A stretch of 64,000 bases of DNA from Acidimicrobiaceae bacterium (GTDB taxonomy: Bacteria; Actinomycetota; Acidimicrobiia; Acidimicrobiales; UBA8190): contig PLXQ01000033.1 in assembly GCA_003151475.1 (NCBI GenBank), positions 1 through 64,000 of the forward strand, in the 5' to 3' direction. The notes beneath the pieces are model-generated. The model did not search any database, was not told the DNA's origin, and saw only the letters and a program-made list of their open reading frames with translations. Both the position numbers and the translations under genes were made by a program. Below are positions 8,383 to 15,328 of the stretch, one piece after another (position 1 is the stretch's first letter; each line of letters starts with the position of its first letter).

Positions 8383-8670
8383 CAAACGCGCTGCGACGGA
8401 GATACAGCAAGGGGCGCAGTCGGATCGAGCCCCTGTATCTGACGCCCTGAGTCCGGCCCGGCGTGGTTACCCAGGGGGCTCGGGATCCCCGATTCTGCGC
8501 TACCCCTGTCCGTCATCGAGGATGAGCCTGATCTCGACCGGGATCAGGCACTTCCAGCCGGTCCACGCGAATACACGTTGCGGCCAGGATCAGCAGTTAT
8601 GGGATCGGGGCATCATCACGGTCGATGGATCGGCGGAGGTCCCAGAGGTATGCCGCAGTCACACAGTGCG

Positions 8671-9522
8671 CTATGACTCCTGGCGAAACTCGGGCTTTCG
8701 GCCTCGGACGAATGCACTCATCACCGAGCCGCCGAGCTCGGCGAGGACCTCGTTGCGGTCGATCCTGTCGGGAAGATCGGCATCGACTGCCAGCTCAGCC
8801 GCCAGGGCAACGATGTCGTCGTCTCCGTACACGCGGGTGGGTTCGATCGAGACCTCCTCAAATCCAGCAGATTCGAGCCTCGCTTGGTAGTCGTCGTCGA
8901 CGAGTGCGCCGGCTATGCAACCGGTCCACAGGCCGATCAGTTGGCGGGTCGGCTCGGACAGCGGCCGGCGGAGCACTATGTCAGAGATTGCCAACCGCCC
9001 GCCGGGCTTGAGGACCCGGAACGCCTCGTGGACCACGGCGTCTTTGTCGGGGGAGAGGTTGACGACACAGTTGGAAATAACGACGTCGATGGTCTCATCG
9101 GGCATTGGGATGTCCTCGATGGTCCCCCGGAGGAACTCGACGTTGGTCAGCCCGGCCTCGACCTGGTTCTTCCGGGCGAGTTCCAGCATCTCGGAGGTCA
9201 TATCCAACCCGTAGGCCATGCCGGTGGGTCCGACCCGGCGCGCCGACAGCAGCACATCGATGCCCCCGCCCGAGCCGAGGTCGAGGACGACGTCACCAGG
9301 TTGCAGATCGGCGAGCATGGTCGGATTGCCGCATCCGAGCGACGCCGTCAGAGCGTCCGATGGAAGGGCGTCGGTTTCAATGTCTTTGTAGAGCGTGCGA
9401 CCGAAGAGCCCTGAAGCGGTGCCACTCGGCCCCTCGCACGTTCCGTCCTGGGCGGCGCGGGCCGCATCGGCGTAGCGATCGCGTACTGCAGCGCGGATGT
9501 GGTCGGTCTCGCTGGTAGTCAT
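8671..9522 (-). CDS. arsM: Arsenite S-adenosylmethionine methyltransferase
   Basis: A 283-residue ArsM that would methylate As(III) with SAM in the cytoplasm. The SAM-binding motif [12 protein letters not shown] starts near residue 79, and CVVNLSPDK and [11 protein letters not shown] follow in the usual order. The three cysteines expected to bind arsenite are present: Cys64 (SLGCGNP), Cys152 (SNCVVN) and Cys202 (TGCIAGA). Length is normal for bacterial ArsM. It lies 69 bp downstream of arsR on the same strand and should be derepressed by arsenite with it. The neighbouring arsI suggests both making and breaking of C-As bonds in one cluster. Confidence 0.93.
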   Translation of the reverse strand: MTTSETDHIRAAVRDRYADAARAAQDGTCEGPSGTASGLFGRTLYKDIETDALPSDALTASLGCGNPTMLADLQPGDVVLDLGSGGGIDVLLSARRVGPTGMAYGLDMTSEMLELARKNQVEAGLTNVEFLRGTIEDIPMPDETIDVVISNCVVNLSPDKDAVVHEAFRVLKPGGRLAISDIVLRRPLSEPTRQLIGLWTGCIAGALVDDDYQARLESAGFEEVSIEPTRVYGDDDIVALAAELAVDADLPDRIDRNEVLAELGGSVMSAFVRGRKPEFRQES

Positions 9523-9591
9523 GTCTCGCTCCTCTGGATGTCGTCGAGGGGATGCTTGTCCTCATCGGGGATCCGCGCTGTCACGCGCCAT

Positions 9592-9942
9592 CTACTCGAC
9601 AGGTTGGAGCGCCGCCTGGAGATCGGCGAGCCGCTCGCGGTTGAGCGAGTACCACACCCACTTGCCACGCCGGTCCCCGCCCACCAGGCCGGCCTCGCTC
9701 AAGATCTTCAGGTGATGGGAGACGGTGGGCTGGCTCTTGCCCAATGGCTCGACGAAGTCGCACACACAGACCTCGCCCTCGGGCGCAGCGGCGAGGATGC
9801 TCAAGACCCGGAGTCGGACCGGGTCGGCCAAGGCGGTGAAGCCACTGGCCAGCTCGGCGGCCTGGGAGGCGTCCAGCGGTGAGGCCAGCACGGAAGGGCA
9901 GCACCGGTCCGTCGGCTCGATCGTTACGACCCGCTTCGCCAC
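9592..9942 (-). CDS. arsR: ArsR/SmtB-family arsenic repressor
   Basis: A 116-residue winged-helix repressor. The alpha-3 region has EVCVCDF (Cys59, Cys61), and an extra Cys pair lies at residues 14-15 (DRCCPS), so As(III) could be bound by cysteines from the N-terminus and alpha-3. The recognition helix SQPTVSHHLKIL is the ArsR hallmark and KWVWYSLN is the wing. Translation starts at GTG (9942) after AGGAGG. It is the first gene of the arsR-arsM unit and divergent from arsI-acr3-arsC. The 80-bp gap contains a perfect inverted repeat overlapping both promoters, so it probably controls both directions. Confidence 0.92.
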   Translation of the reverse strand: MAKRVVTIEPTDRCCPSVLASPLDASQAAELASGFTALADPVRLRVLSILAAAPEGEVCVCDFVEPLGKSQPTVSHHLKILSEAGLVGGDRRGKWVWYSLNRERLADLQAALQPVE

Positions 9943-9953
9943 GGAAACCTCCT

Positions 9954-10004
9954 ATTGACAGTGGTCAATGCATCGATCATACTCGACGCATCGACACTTG
10001 TGAA
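9954..10004. promoter_or_regulatory. Divergent ars promoters with ArsR operator
   Basis: Plus strand: TTGACA (9955-9960), 17 bp, CATACT (9978-9983), driving arsI. Minus strand: TTCACA (complement of 9999-10004), 17 bp, TATGAT (complement of 9976-9981), driving arsR. The two -10 boxes overlap by four bases. A perfect inverted repeat ATTGACAGTGGTCAAT (9954-9969) covers the plus-strand -35 and lies just downstream of the minus-strand -10, so one repressor dimer there would block both directions. Confidence 0.7.
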
Positions 10005-10022
10005 TACTACCGGAGGTCGTCC

Positions 10023-10496
10023 ATGTCCAGAGTCCAGCTTGCCTTGAACGTCGCCAACCTCGACGAAGCGATCGTCTTCTACTCCAAGTTGTTCGCGACC
10101 GAACCGGCGAAGATCCGTCCGGGGTACGCCAACTTCGCGGTGGTCGACCCGCCGCTGAAGCTGGTCCTGATCGAGGACGCCAACCAAACGCCGGGGACGT
10201 TGAACCATCTCGGTGTCGAAGTTTCTACGACCGAGGAAGTGTCCGAGGCGCAGGCCCGCTTGGCCCGTGAGGGCCTGGCGACGGCAACGGAGGAGCAGAC
10301 CGCGTGCTGCTACGCGGTGCAGGACAAGGTGTGGGTCGACGGCCCGGGCGGGGAGCCGTGGGAGATCTACACGGTGCTCGCCGATACCGAGATGCCTGCC
10401 GGCGAGCTCCGCTCGGCCGCTCCGGGCGAGGCGGCGTGCTGCGCCACCCGACCCGACCTGGCCGGGGCGACGTCGGGCACGAACGCGTGTTGCTGA
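10023..10496 (+). CDS. arsI: ArsI/CadI-type VOC family C-As lyase
   Basis: A 157-residue vicinal-oxygen-chelate protein of the ArsI/CadI family. ArsI is a non-heme iron dioxygenase that cleaves the carbon-arsenic bond of trivalent organoarsenicals. The family signature is present: LNVANLDEAIVFYSKLF at the N-terminus, a metal-ligand histidine in NHLGVEV (residue 62), the vicinal cysteine pair in TACCYAVQDKVWV (Cys95-Cys96), and GEPWEIYTVL with the last Glu ligand. A cysteine-rich tail (EAACC and TNACC) may bind extra As or metal. ATG at 10023 follows GGAGG. It is the first gene of the plus-strand ars unit. Confidence 0.88.
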   Translation: MSRVQLALNVANLDEAIVFYSKLFATEPAKIRPGYANFAVVDPPLKLVLIEDANQTPGTLNHLGVEVSTTEEVSEAQARLAREGLATATEEQTACCYAVQDKVWVDGPGGEPWEIYTVLADTEMPAGELRSAAPGEAACCATRPDLAGATSGTNACC

Positions 10497-10527
10497 GTCA
10501 TCGCCCGGCTTCGACGGGAAACTTGCA

Positions 10528-11649
10528 GTGAGCGACGTCGTTTCCGAGCGGCCGCCGAGCGCGGTGACGTCTGACGCGCCAGTCATCGCCCGGCTGTCAT
10601 TTCTCGACCGGTTCCTGCCACTGTGGATCATCCTGGCGATGGTCGCTGGCATCGGGCTCGGGCGGGCCATCCCGAGCCTGAACACGCACCTCAACGCCAT
10701 CCAGGTGACCTCAGGGACGTCGCTGCCGATCTTCATCGGTCTGCTGGTGATGATGTACCCGGTGCTCGCGAAGGTTCGTTACGACCAACTCGGCTCAGTC
10801 ACCCGGGACCGACGGATGCTGATCTCGTCCCTGGTGCTCAACTGGGTGGTCGGGCCGGCAGTCATGTTCGCACTGGCCTGGCTGTTGCTGCCCGACCTGC
10901 CCACCTACCGGACCGGGCTGATCATCGTCGGCCTGGCTCGCTGCATCGCCATGGTCCTGATCTGGAACGACCTGTCGGGCGGTGACCGGGAAGCCGCAGC
11001 GGTGCTGGTGGCCATCAACTCGCTGTTCCAGGTCGTCGCTTTCGCGCTGCTCGGCTACTTCTATCTCAAGGTTCTCCCCGGCTGGCTCGGTCTCAGCACC
11101 GTCGGCCTGCACCTTTCGGTCGGGCGGATCGCCGAGACCGTCGCCATCTTCCTTGGCATCCCGCTGATCGCCGGGTACCTCACCCGCACCCTCGGCGAAC
11201 GAGCCCGGGGTCGGGAATGGTATGAGACCAAACTGCTGCCCCGTCTCGCCCCGTTCGCCCTCTACGGCTTGCTCTACACCATCGTCATCCTTTTCGCCCT
11301 CCAAGGCCACACGATCACCTCGCGTCCCGGTGACGTGGCCCGCATCGCCCTTCCCCTGCTCGGCTACTTCGCCATCATGTGGTTCGGGTCGTTCGCTCTC
11401 GGCAGGGCGATGGGCCTCCCCTACGAACGGACCGCCACCCTGGCGTTTACGGCGGCAGGCAACAACTTCGAGCTGGCCATCGCCGTCGCCATCGGCGTGT
11501 TCGGCGTCACCAGCGGCGAAGCTCTCGCCGGCGTCGTCGGCCCTCTCATCGAAGTTCCGGTCCTCGTCGGCTTGGTGTACGTGGCTCTATGGGCCCGGCA
11601 GCACTACTACCCGCCGACCACACACACCAGGCTGGAGGAAACGCTATGA
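10528..11649 (+). CDS. acr3: ACR3-type arsenite efflux permease
   Basis: A 373-residue membrane transporter of the ACR3/BART class, about ten transmembrane segments, exporting arsenite across the inner membrane. Hallmarks are the conserved cysteine in GLARCIAMVLIWNDL (fourth membrane segment) and the glutamate in AAGNNFELAIAVA (ninth). Translation probably starts at GTG 10528, with GGGAA upstream, 31 bp after arsI. The stop overlaps the ATG of arsC by four bases, showing translational coupling. Its N-terminus is cytosolic and Ser/Val rich before the first membrane segment (LPLWIILAMVAGIGLGRAI). Confidence 0.93.
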   Translation: MSDVVSERPPSAVTSDAPVIARLSFLDRFLPLWIILAMVAGIGLGRAIPSLNTHLNAIQVTSGTSLPIFIGLLVMMYPVLAKVRYDQLGSVTRDRRMLISSLVLNWVVGPAVMFALAWLLLPDLPTYRTGLIIVGLARCIAMVLIWNDLSGGDREAAAVLVAINSLFQVVAFALLGYFYLKVLPGWLGLSTVGLHLSVGRIAETVAIFLGIPLIAGYLTRTLGERARGREWYETKLLPRLAPFALYGLLYTIVILFALQGHTITSRPGDVARIALPLLGYFAIMWFGSFALGRAMGLPYERTATLAFTAAGNNFELAIAVAIGVFGVTSGEALAGVVGPLIEVPVLVGLVYVALWARQHYYPPTTHTRLEETL

Positions 11650-12059
11650 CCGAAACACCCGTGGTGCTGTTCCTCTGCATCCACAATGCCGGTCGCAGTT
11701 TGGCCGCCCGGGTCCTGCTCGACCACTACGCGCAAGGTAGCATCGATGTCCGCTCAGCCGGGTCGGAACCCGGGGACGAGCTCAACCCGTCCGTGGTGAC
11801 CATCCTGAGGGAACGGGGCCTCGACCCGTCCCGGGAGTTCCCGAAGCCCCTTACCGACGGAACGGCCCGTTCTGCGGACGTCATCGTCACTATGGGCTGT
11901 GGCGACACCTGTCCGTACTATCCGGGCAAGCGCTACCTCGATTGGGAGCTCGAAGACCCCGCCGGCAAACCAGTTGATGCAGTGCGGCCAATCATCGACG
12001 ACATCGACCGCCGAGTTCAATCCTTACTCGCCGACCTCATCGAGCCTGCGAAGCAGTGA
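11646..12059 (+). CDS. arsC: Arsenate reductase, LMW phosphatase type
   Basis: A 137-residue arsenate reductase of the low-molecular-weight phosphatase fold. It reduces As(V) to As(III) for export by Acr3. The catalytic P-loop CX5R is CIHNAGRS (Cys11). A cysteine pair sits at TMGCGDTCP, and LDWELEDPAG is the family's conserved Asp loop. Whether electrons come from thioredoxin or from mycothiol/mycoredoxin cannot be read here; the actinobacterial setting makes the latter plausible. ATG at 11646 overlaps the acr3 stop (ATGA). Confidence 0.92.
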   Translation: MTETPVVLFLCIHNAGRSLAARVLLDHYAQGSIDVRSAGSEPGDELNPSVVTILRERGLDPSREFPKPLTDGTARSADVIVTMGCGDTCPYYPGKRYLDWELEDPAGKPVDAVRPIIDDIDRRVQSLLADLIEPAKQ

Positions 12060-12138
12060 CGATCCACGCGGACGTCGACCTCCGGATGCGAATCCGAGCC
12101 ATGCGGTCCGACGGCTGGCAGCGGGTGGTCGACACATA

Positions 12139-12402
12139 ATGACCTGTTACGACTGCGCAGTCACTGGTCAACAGACTCCCGCGGTTGCCGTGTGCGTCGG
12201 CTGCGGGGTGGGGTTGTGCATGACCCATGCCATCGTCGGAGCTCGACACCTCACCCGACTCGCGGTGATCAACAGGGTCGAGGATGTTGAGCCGCCGGCG
12301 CGCGTCGTGCATTGCGCGGTTTGCGCTAACGCAGTCGAAGCGCAAGCCCGACCGGCCGTTCGCCGGGCCGGTCGTCGGCAATCCAGGGCCGACATCCGAT
12401 GA
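12139..12402 (+). CDS. DUF2180 zinc-ribbon-like protein
   Basis: An 87-residue protein starting MTCYDCAVTGQQTPAVAVC. It has paired cysteines CYDC, CVGCG and CAVC, with a conserved GLCMTHAI in between, typical of the DUF2180 family, which is predicted to bind zinc and has unknown function. Family members are common in actinobacterial genomes, often beside metal or stress genes. It lies 79 bp after arsC, on the same strand, and may belong to the ars transcript. The last 20 residues are Arg/Ala rich and may be unstructured. Confidence 0.75.
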   Translation: MTCYDCAVTGQQTPAVAVCVGCGVGLCMTHAIVGARHLTRLAVINRVEDVEPPARVVHCAVCANAVEAQARPAVRRAGRRQSRADIR

Positions 12403-12658
12403 ATCCATGCCATAGAGACAAATGAAGATCACGGCCACCGATATGGACTGGTCTCACGGGAACGGACCCGAGGTGACGGGTCCAGCGGAGGCGTTGGTAA
12501 TGATGATGGCTGGGCGCTTGGTTGCGCTCGATGATCTCTCGGGCGAAGGAAAGGCCGCTTTGGTTACCAGGCGTTAGCCGGACGTTGCGTTCACAGATGA
12601 CCAGTGCCACAAGCGCAATTGGGGACGATGTTTCTCGCTGCGGCCCTGGCCCAGGGAC
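12403..12658. other. Intergenic stretch before repeat copy 3
   Basis: No gene is supported. A GTTAGCC/GTTGCGTT segment near 12574 superficially resembles an integron recombination core but lacks the paired sites needed. Confidence 0.4.
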
Positions 12659-12866
12659 GCATAACACCCGCTTGCGAGCGGTGCTGCACCGTCCGCTTCT
12701 GGCGGGTCTAGTAGCGCCCTGGGAACTCACCGACTGGGTCGCCCATCCGCAAACGCGCGATCACCTTGATACCGCAAGGGGCACGATTGGATCGAGTTCC
12801 CCGCATCTGACGTCGTGAGCCTGACTGGGTGGATCCGTACCCCTACCGGGATCCCCGAATACAGTG
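12659..12866 (+). repeat. Dispersed 214-bp repeat, copy 3 (diverged)
   Basis: This shares the beginning GCATAACACCCG, the CCGTCCGC segment, the CGCAAACGCGCG palindrome and the block from GCAAGGGGC through ATCTGACG to GGGATCCCCGA with copies 1 and 2, but with many substitutions. GGGG/CCCC pairing is retained while neighbouring stem bases changed. It follows the ars cluster in the same orientation as copy 1. Confidence 0.7.
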
Positions 12867-12965
12867 TGTCGCCCCGGCGCCCGCCGGGACGCCATCCTTT
12901 GAAGGTCCCAGCGCAGACCCGCGGCCCTATGTGGCACGATTTCTGTCGTGGAGTCTTGGGGCCGA

Positions 12966-13586
12966 ATGAAGCCGATCCTGCTAGTACCTGCACTCTTAGC
13001 GATGGGTCTGGCTGGTTGCGGGGCCTCGGGTCGGGTCGAGACTCCCTCGAACGCTTTGCCAATAGCTGCTCTCCACGATGCCATCACTGCATTGGAGAAC
13101 GAACCCAGCTACAGCCTTACGGTCACGGACAATCCGGGTACTCCTAGCGGAGGGCCAGCCGCATATCGCGTGAATATCATTGAACCCAACCGGATAGCGA
13201 TTACTGGGGCATTGAACGTGATCGCCATCGGATCGACGGCCTACTCCAGGTCTCCGACTGGGTGGACGACGTTTCATCACTCGAGAGAATCGACTAACTA
13301 CGTGAACGACATGCTCATGTACATCAATATTCTGAAGAGGGCCTCCTCGGTGAATCGAACCGGTGACATCTACAATGTTCCAGCGGGTGAGGCGGCCACC
13401 TTGCTCAGAACGACTGGGCTGCCAAGGTTCCAAGTGGCCACGGACGTGTCATATTCGGCGATAGTCGATGGTGGAGTAATCCGGTCTGTGTCTCTTCACG
13501 CAAACGGCCCCTCGTCGATTGCTGCCACGACTGTTGTGAGCAACATCGGTAGCTCCCCGGCGGTTACGGCCCCTCGCTCCGGCTAG
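12966..13586 (+). CDS. Putative lipoprotein
   Basis: A 206-residue exported lipoprotein. The signal peptide MKPILLVPALLAMGLAGC has a clear lipobox (LAGC, Cys18). The mature part begins with a polar spacer, then alternating strands (YSLTVTDNPG, YRVNIIEPNRIAITG, NVIAIGSTAYSR), resembling the U-shaped beta-sheet lipoproteins of actinobacteria (LppX/LprG-like layout), though no specific match is claimed. ATG 12966 is chosen over an upstream GTG (12948) because the signal peptide then starts with the usual Met-Lys. It lies between two copies of the dispersed repeat. Confidence 0.7.
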   Translation: MKPILLVPALLAMGLAGCGASGRVETPSNALPIAALHDAITALENEPSYSLTVTDNPGTPSGGPAAYRVNIIEPNRIAITGALNVIAIGSTAYSRSPTGWTTFHHSRESTNYVNDMLMYINILKRASSVNRTGDIYNVPAGEAATLLRTTGLPRFQVATDVSYSAIVDGGVIRSVSLHANGPSSIAATTVVSNIGSSPAVTAPRSG

Positions 13587-13609
13587 AGGGCTACCACGAC
13601 CGCTTAACG

Positions 13610-13823
13610 GCATAACACCCGGTCCAGGGTTGGCGGAGAAGGGTGTCGCATCGTCCGCCACTGTCGAGTTGACGGGCTGGGCTCCCGACTCGACTCACGC
13701 GCAAACGCGCGGCGACGGAGATACAGCAAGGGGCGCAGTCCGATCGAGCCCCTGTATCTGACGCCCTGAGTCGGGCCCGGCGTGGTTACCCAGGGGGCTC
13801 GGGATCCCCGATTCTGCGCTACC
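13610..13823 (+). repeat. Dispersed 214-bp repeat, copy 2 (intact, empty site)
   Basis: This is the uninterrupted reference copy. It contains the small palindrome CGCG-CAAA-CGCG (13698-13709); copy 1 carries the IS110 element at the position equivalent to 13701/13702. Downstream, ATACAG (13721-13726) and GGGGC pair with GCCCCTGTAT (13748-13757) around a 13-base loop, and GGGG/CCCC form a second hairpin near 13796-13809. Identity to copy 1 is roughly 90 percent by eye. Confidence 0.85.
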
Positions 13824-13872
13824 GGTGCCCGACCTTCGCCGATGCTCCCGAGCCCCGTCGGGAACAGCACAT

Positions 13873-14091
13873 TCAGGATGGTCCGCCGAAGTGGCCCCAG
13901 CGCGTGGCGATAATGAGAAGTACGCCAGCAACGGCGAGTGCAATGCCTGCGACGATATTTCTCATGGTGGGCATCTTGAAAGCCGGGATTTGAGCGGCGA
14001 CAAGCCAGATACCAGCGAACAAGATCAACAGGAATCCCACCTGAGCGAGGATGACTCCCGTTTGACGGCTCATGAGACCGATGGGAGCCAT
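13873..14091 (-). CDS. Small two-helix membrane protein
   Basis: A 72-residue protein with two predicted membrane helices (VGFLLILFAGIWLVAA and IVAGIALAVAGVLLIIA) joined by a short basic loop, ending RWGHFGGPS. No family was recognised. Two starts are possible (14091 or 14073); no strong ribosome site distinguishes them. It could be part of a membrane complex or a small stress protein. Confidence 0.55.
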   Translation of the reverse strand: MAPIGLMSRQTGVILAQVGFLLILFAGIWLVAAQIPAFKMPTMRNIVAGIALAVAGVLLIIATRWGHFGGPS

Positions 14092-14348
14092 TTCGAGCAG
14101 TCGGAAGTGCCGTATCCGTACGCCCTGACAGACCGAGACCGATCACCCTCAGTCTGATTGGGATCACCCTGATCCAGGGTGCCCCGGTTACGACCTCGGA
14201 TTGTGCGTGCATTCTGTGTTGCGTGCTCAAATCTTCCTCGCCGGAGGACCCGAACCCGAGCGATATTCGCGCTCAACCGCCAAGTCATCCACCCCGCCGG
14301 GGTGCCGCATCGAGTGCGTGTATCGGAGGGATCGGACAGACTACCGGG

Positions 14349-14963
14349 GTGAGCTTCTACTCCGATCAGATCCTTCCCCGCTTCGTTGATCGCGTTCTCG
14401 GGGGGGAGGAGTTCGCCAAGATACGTGGCCGGGTTGCGGCTGGCCTTTCCGGCGAGGTCCTCGAAGTCGGCTTCGGTTCGGGCCTGAACGTCCCTCTCTA
14501 CCCGCCTGCTGTTCGCCGCGTCCAAGCCGTCGATCCGGCGACGGTCGGGCGCAAGCTCGCCGCCAAGCGGGTCGCCGCCAGTGCTGTACCGGTGGAGTAC
14601 GTCGGCTTGGACGGGCAATTGCTTCCCTTGGACACCGACAGCGTCGACCACGTCTTGATCACCTGGACGATGTGTACCATCCCCGACGTCGAGAGTGCGC
14701 TTGGGGAGATGTATCGGGTCCTGCGCCCGAACGGTGAGTTGCACTTCGTCGAGCATGGCCGGTCACCCCACCCCAAGGTGGCTCGGTGGCAGGACCGGCT
14801 TACTCCGATCCAGCGCCGATTCGCCGGAGGGTGCCATCTCAATCGGCCTATCGACGGGCTCGTAGCGCAAGCCGGATTCACGGTGACGCGGATGCAGAAC
14901 TACTACATGAAAGGCCCCAAGCCGATGGGATACATGTTCGAGGGGCGGGCCACAAAGTCGTAG
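14349..14963 (+). CDS. Class I SAM-dependent methyltransferase
   Basis: A 204-residue methyltransferase. Motif I is VLEVGFGSGLNVPLY, the acidic ribose-binding residue follows in VQAVDPA, and the post-motif strand DHVLITWTMCTIPD and motif EMYRVLRPNGELHFVEHG are typical of UbiE/YdiC-like enzymes. The substrate is unknown; the C-terminus (YYMKGPKPMGYMFEG) resembles small-molecule or lipid methyltransferases of the UbiE type. The GTG at 14349 gives MSFYSDQILPRFVDRV, the usual family start; an upstream ATG at 14223 would add 42 low-complexity residues. Confidence 0.8.
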   Translation: MSFYSDQILPRFVDRVLGGEEFAKIRGRVAAGLSGEVLEVGFGSGLNVPLYPPAVRRVQAVDPATVGRKLAAKRVAASAVPVEYVGLDGQLLPLDTDSVDHVLITWTMCTIPDVESALGEMYRVLRPNGELHFVEHGRSPHPKVARWQDRLTPIQRRFAGGCHLNRPIDGLVAQAGFTVTRMQNYYMKGPKPMGYMFEGRATKS

Positions 14964-15328
14964 CCCAAGTCAGGGGAGATGCACGCCTTCAGTCGGTGTG
15001 ACGGGAGCAGGCTGGCCCATGCACCCTTGTGCGGGCTTCGCCCACACAACCCCACAATCCCCGTCCCTGAGCGAACGTCCTCGTCTCGCCTCCGGCTCCC
15101 CTCGCCCACGTTCTCTCCCGCGCCGAGGCTTCGCCACGTCATCCAGTCCATCGTGGCCTATGGCCACTCTTGCCTTGCTGACTTCGCCAAAGGGAGAAAA
15201 CGATCCGTGGGGCCAAGTCCTCTCGGCCACTCTGACTACCGACTGACTCGATACACCCTGCATACCGTGCTCTAGACACAACGGATCTGGGTCCTGGCGC
15301 ACACCAGTGCAGGCGTAGCCTGGAATCA
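14964..15328. other. Intergenic stretch, nothing recognised
   Basis: There are no recognisable coding segments or repeats. A TAGCCT box at 15316-15321, seven bases before the GTG at 15329, may be the promoter of the next gene. Confidence 0.45.

Larger units (their letters stand above)
6771..8504 (+). repeat. Dispersed 214-bp repeat, copy 1, split by an IS110 element
   Basis: The outer parts 6771-6863 and 8383-8504 together (215 bp) align with the uninterrupted copy at 13610-13823, with a diverged third copy at 12659-12866. The 5' part includes AAGGGTGTCGCATCGTCCGC and the 3' part includes a stem of ATACAG and GGGGC pairing with GCCCCTGTAT, plus GGGG/CCCC near the end. The IS110 element lies exactly between the two parts. 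A degenerate fragment of the same end may exist near 6128-6175. Confidence 0.85.

Noticed and set aside
12570-12670. Integron attC-like cores (GTTAGCC and GCATAAC)
   Set aside because: The cores do not fit RYYYAAC and GTTRRRY as a paired site, and GCATAAC recurs as the start of the dispersed repeat. No integrase is present.
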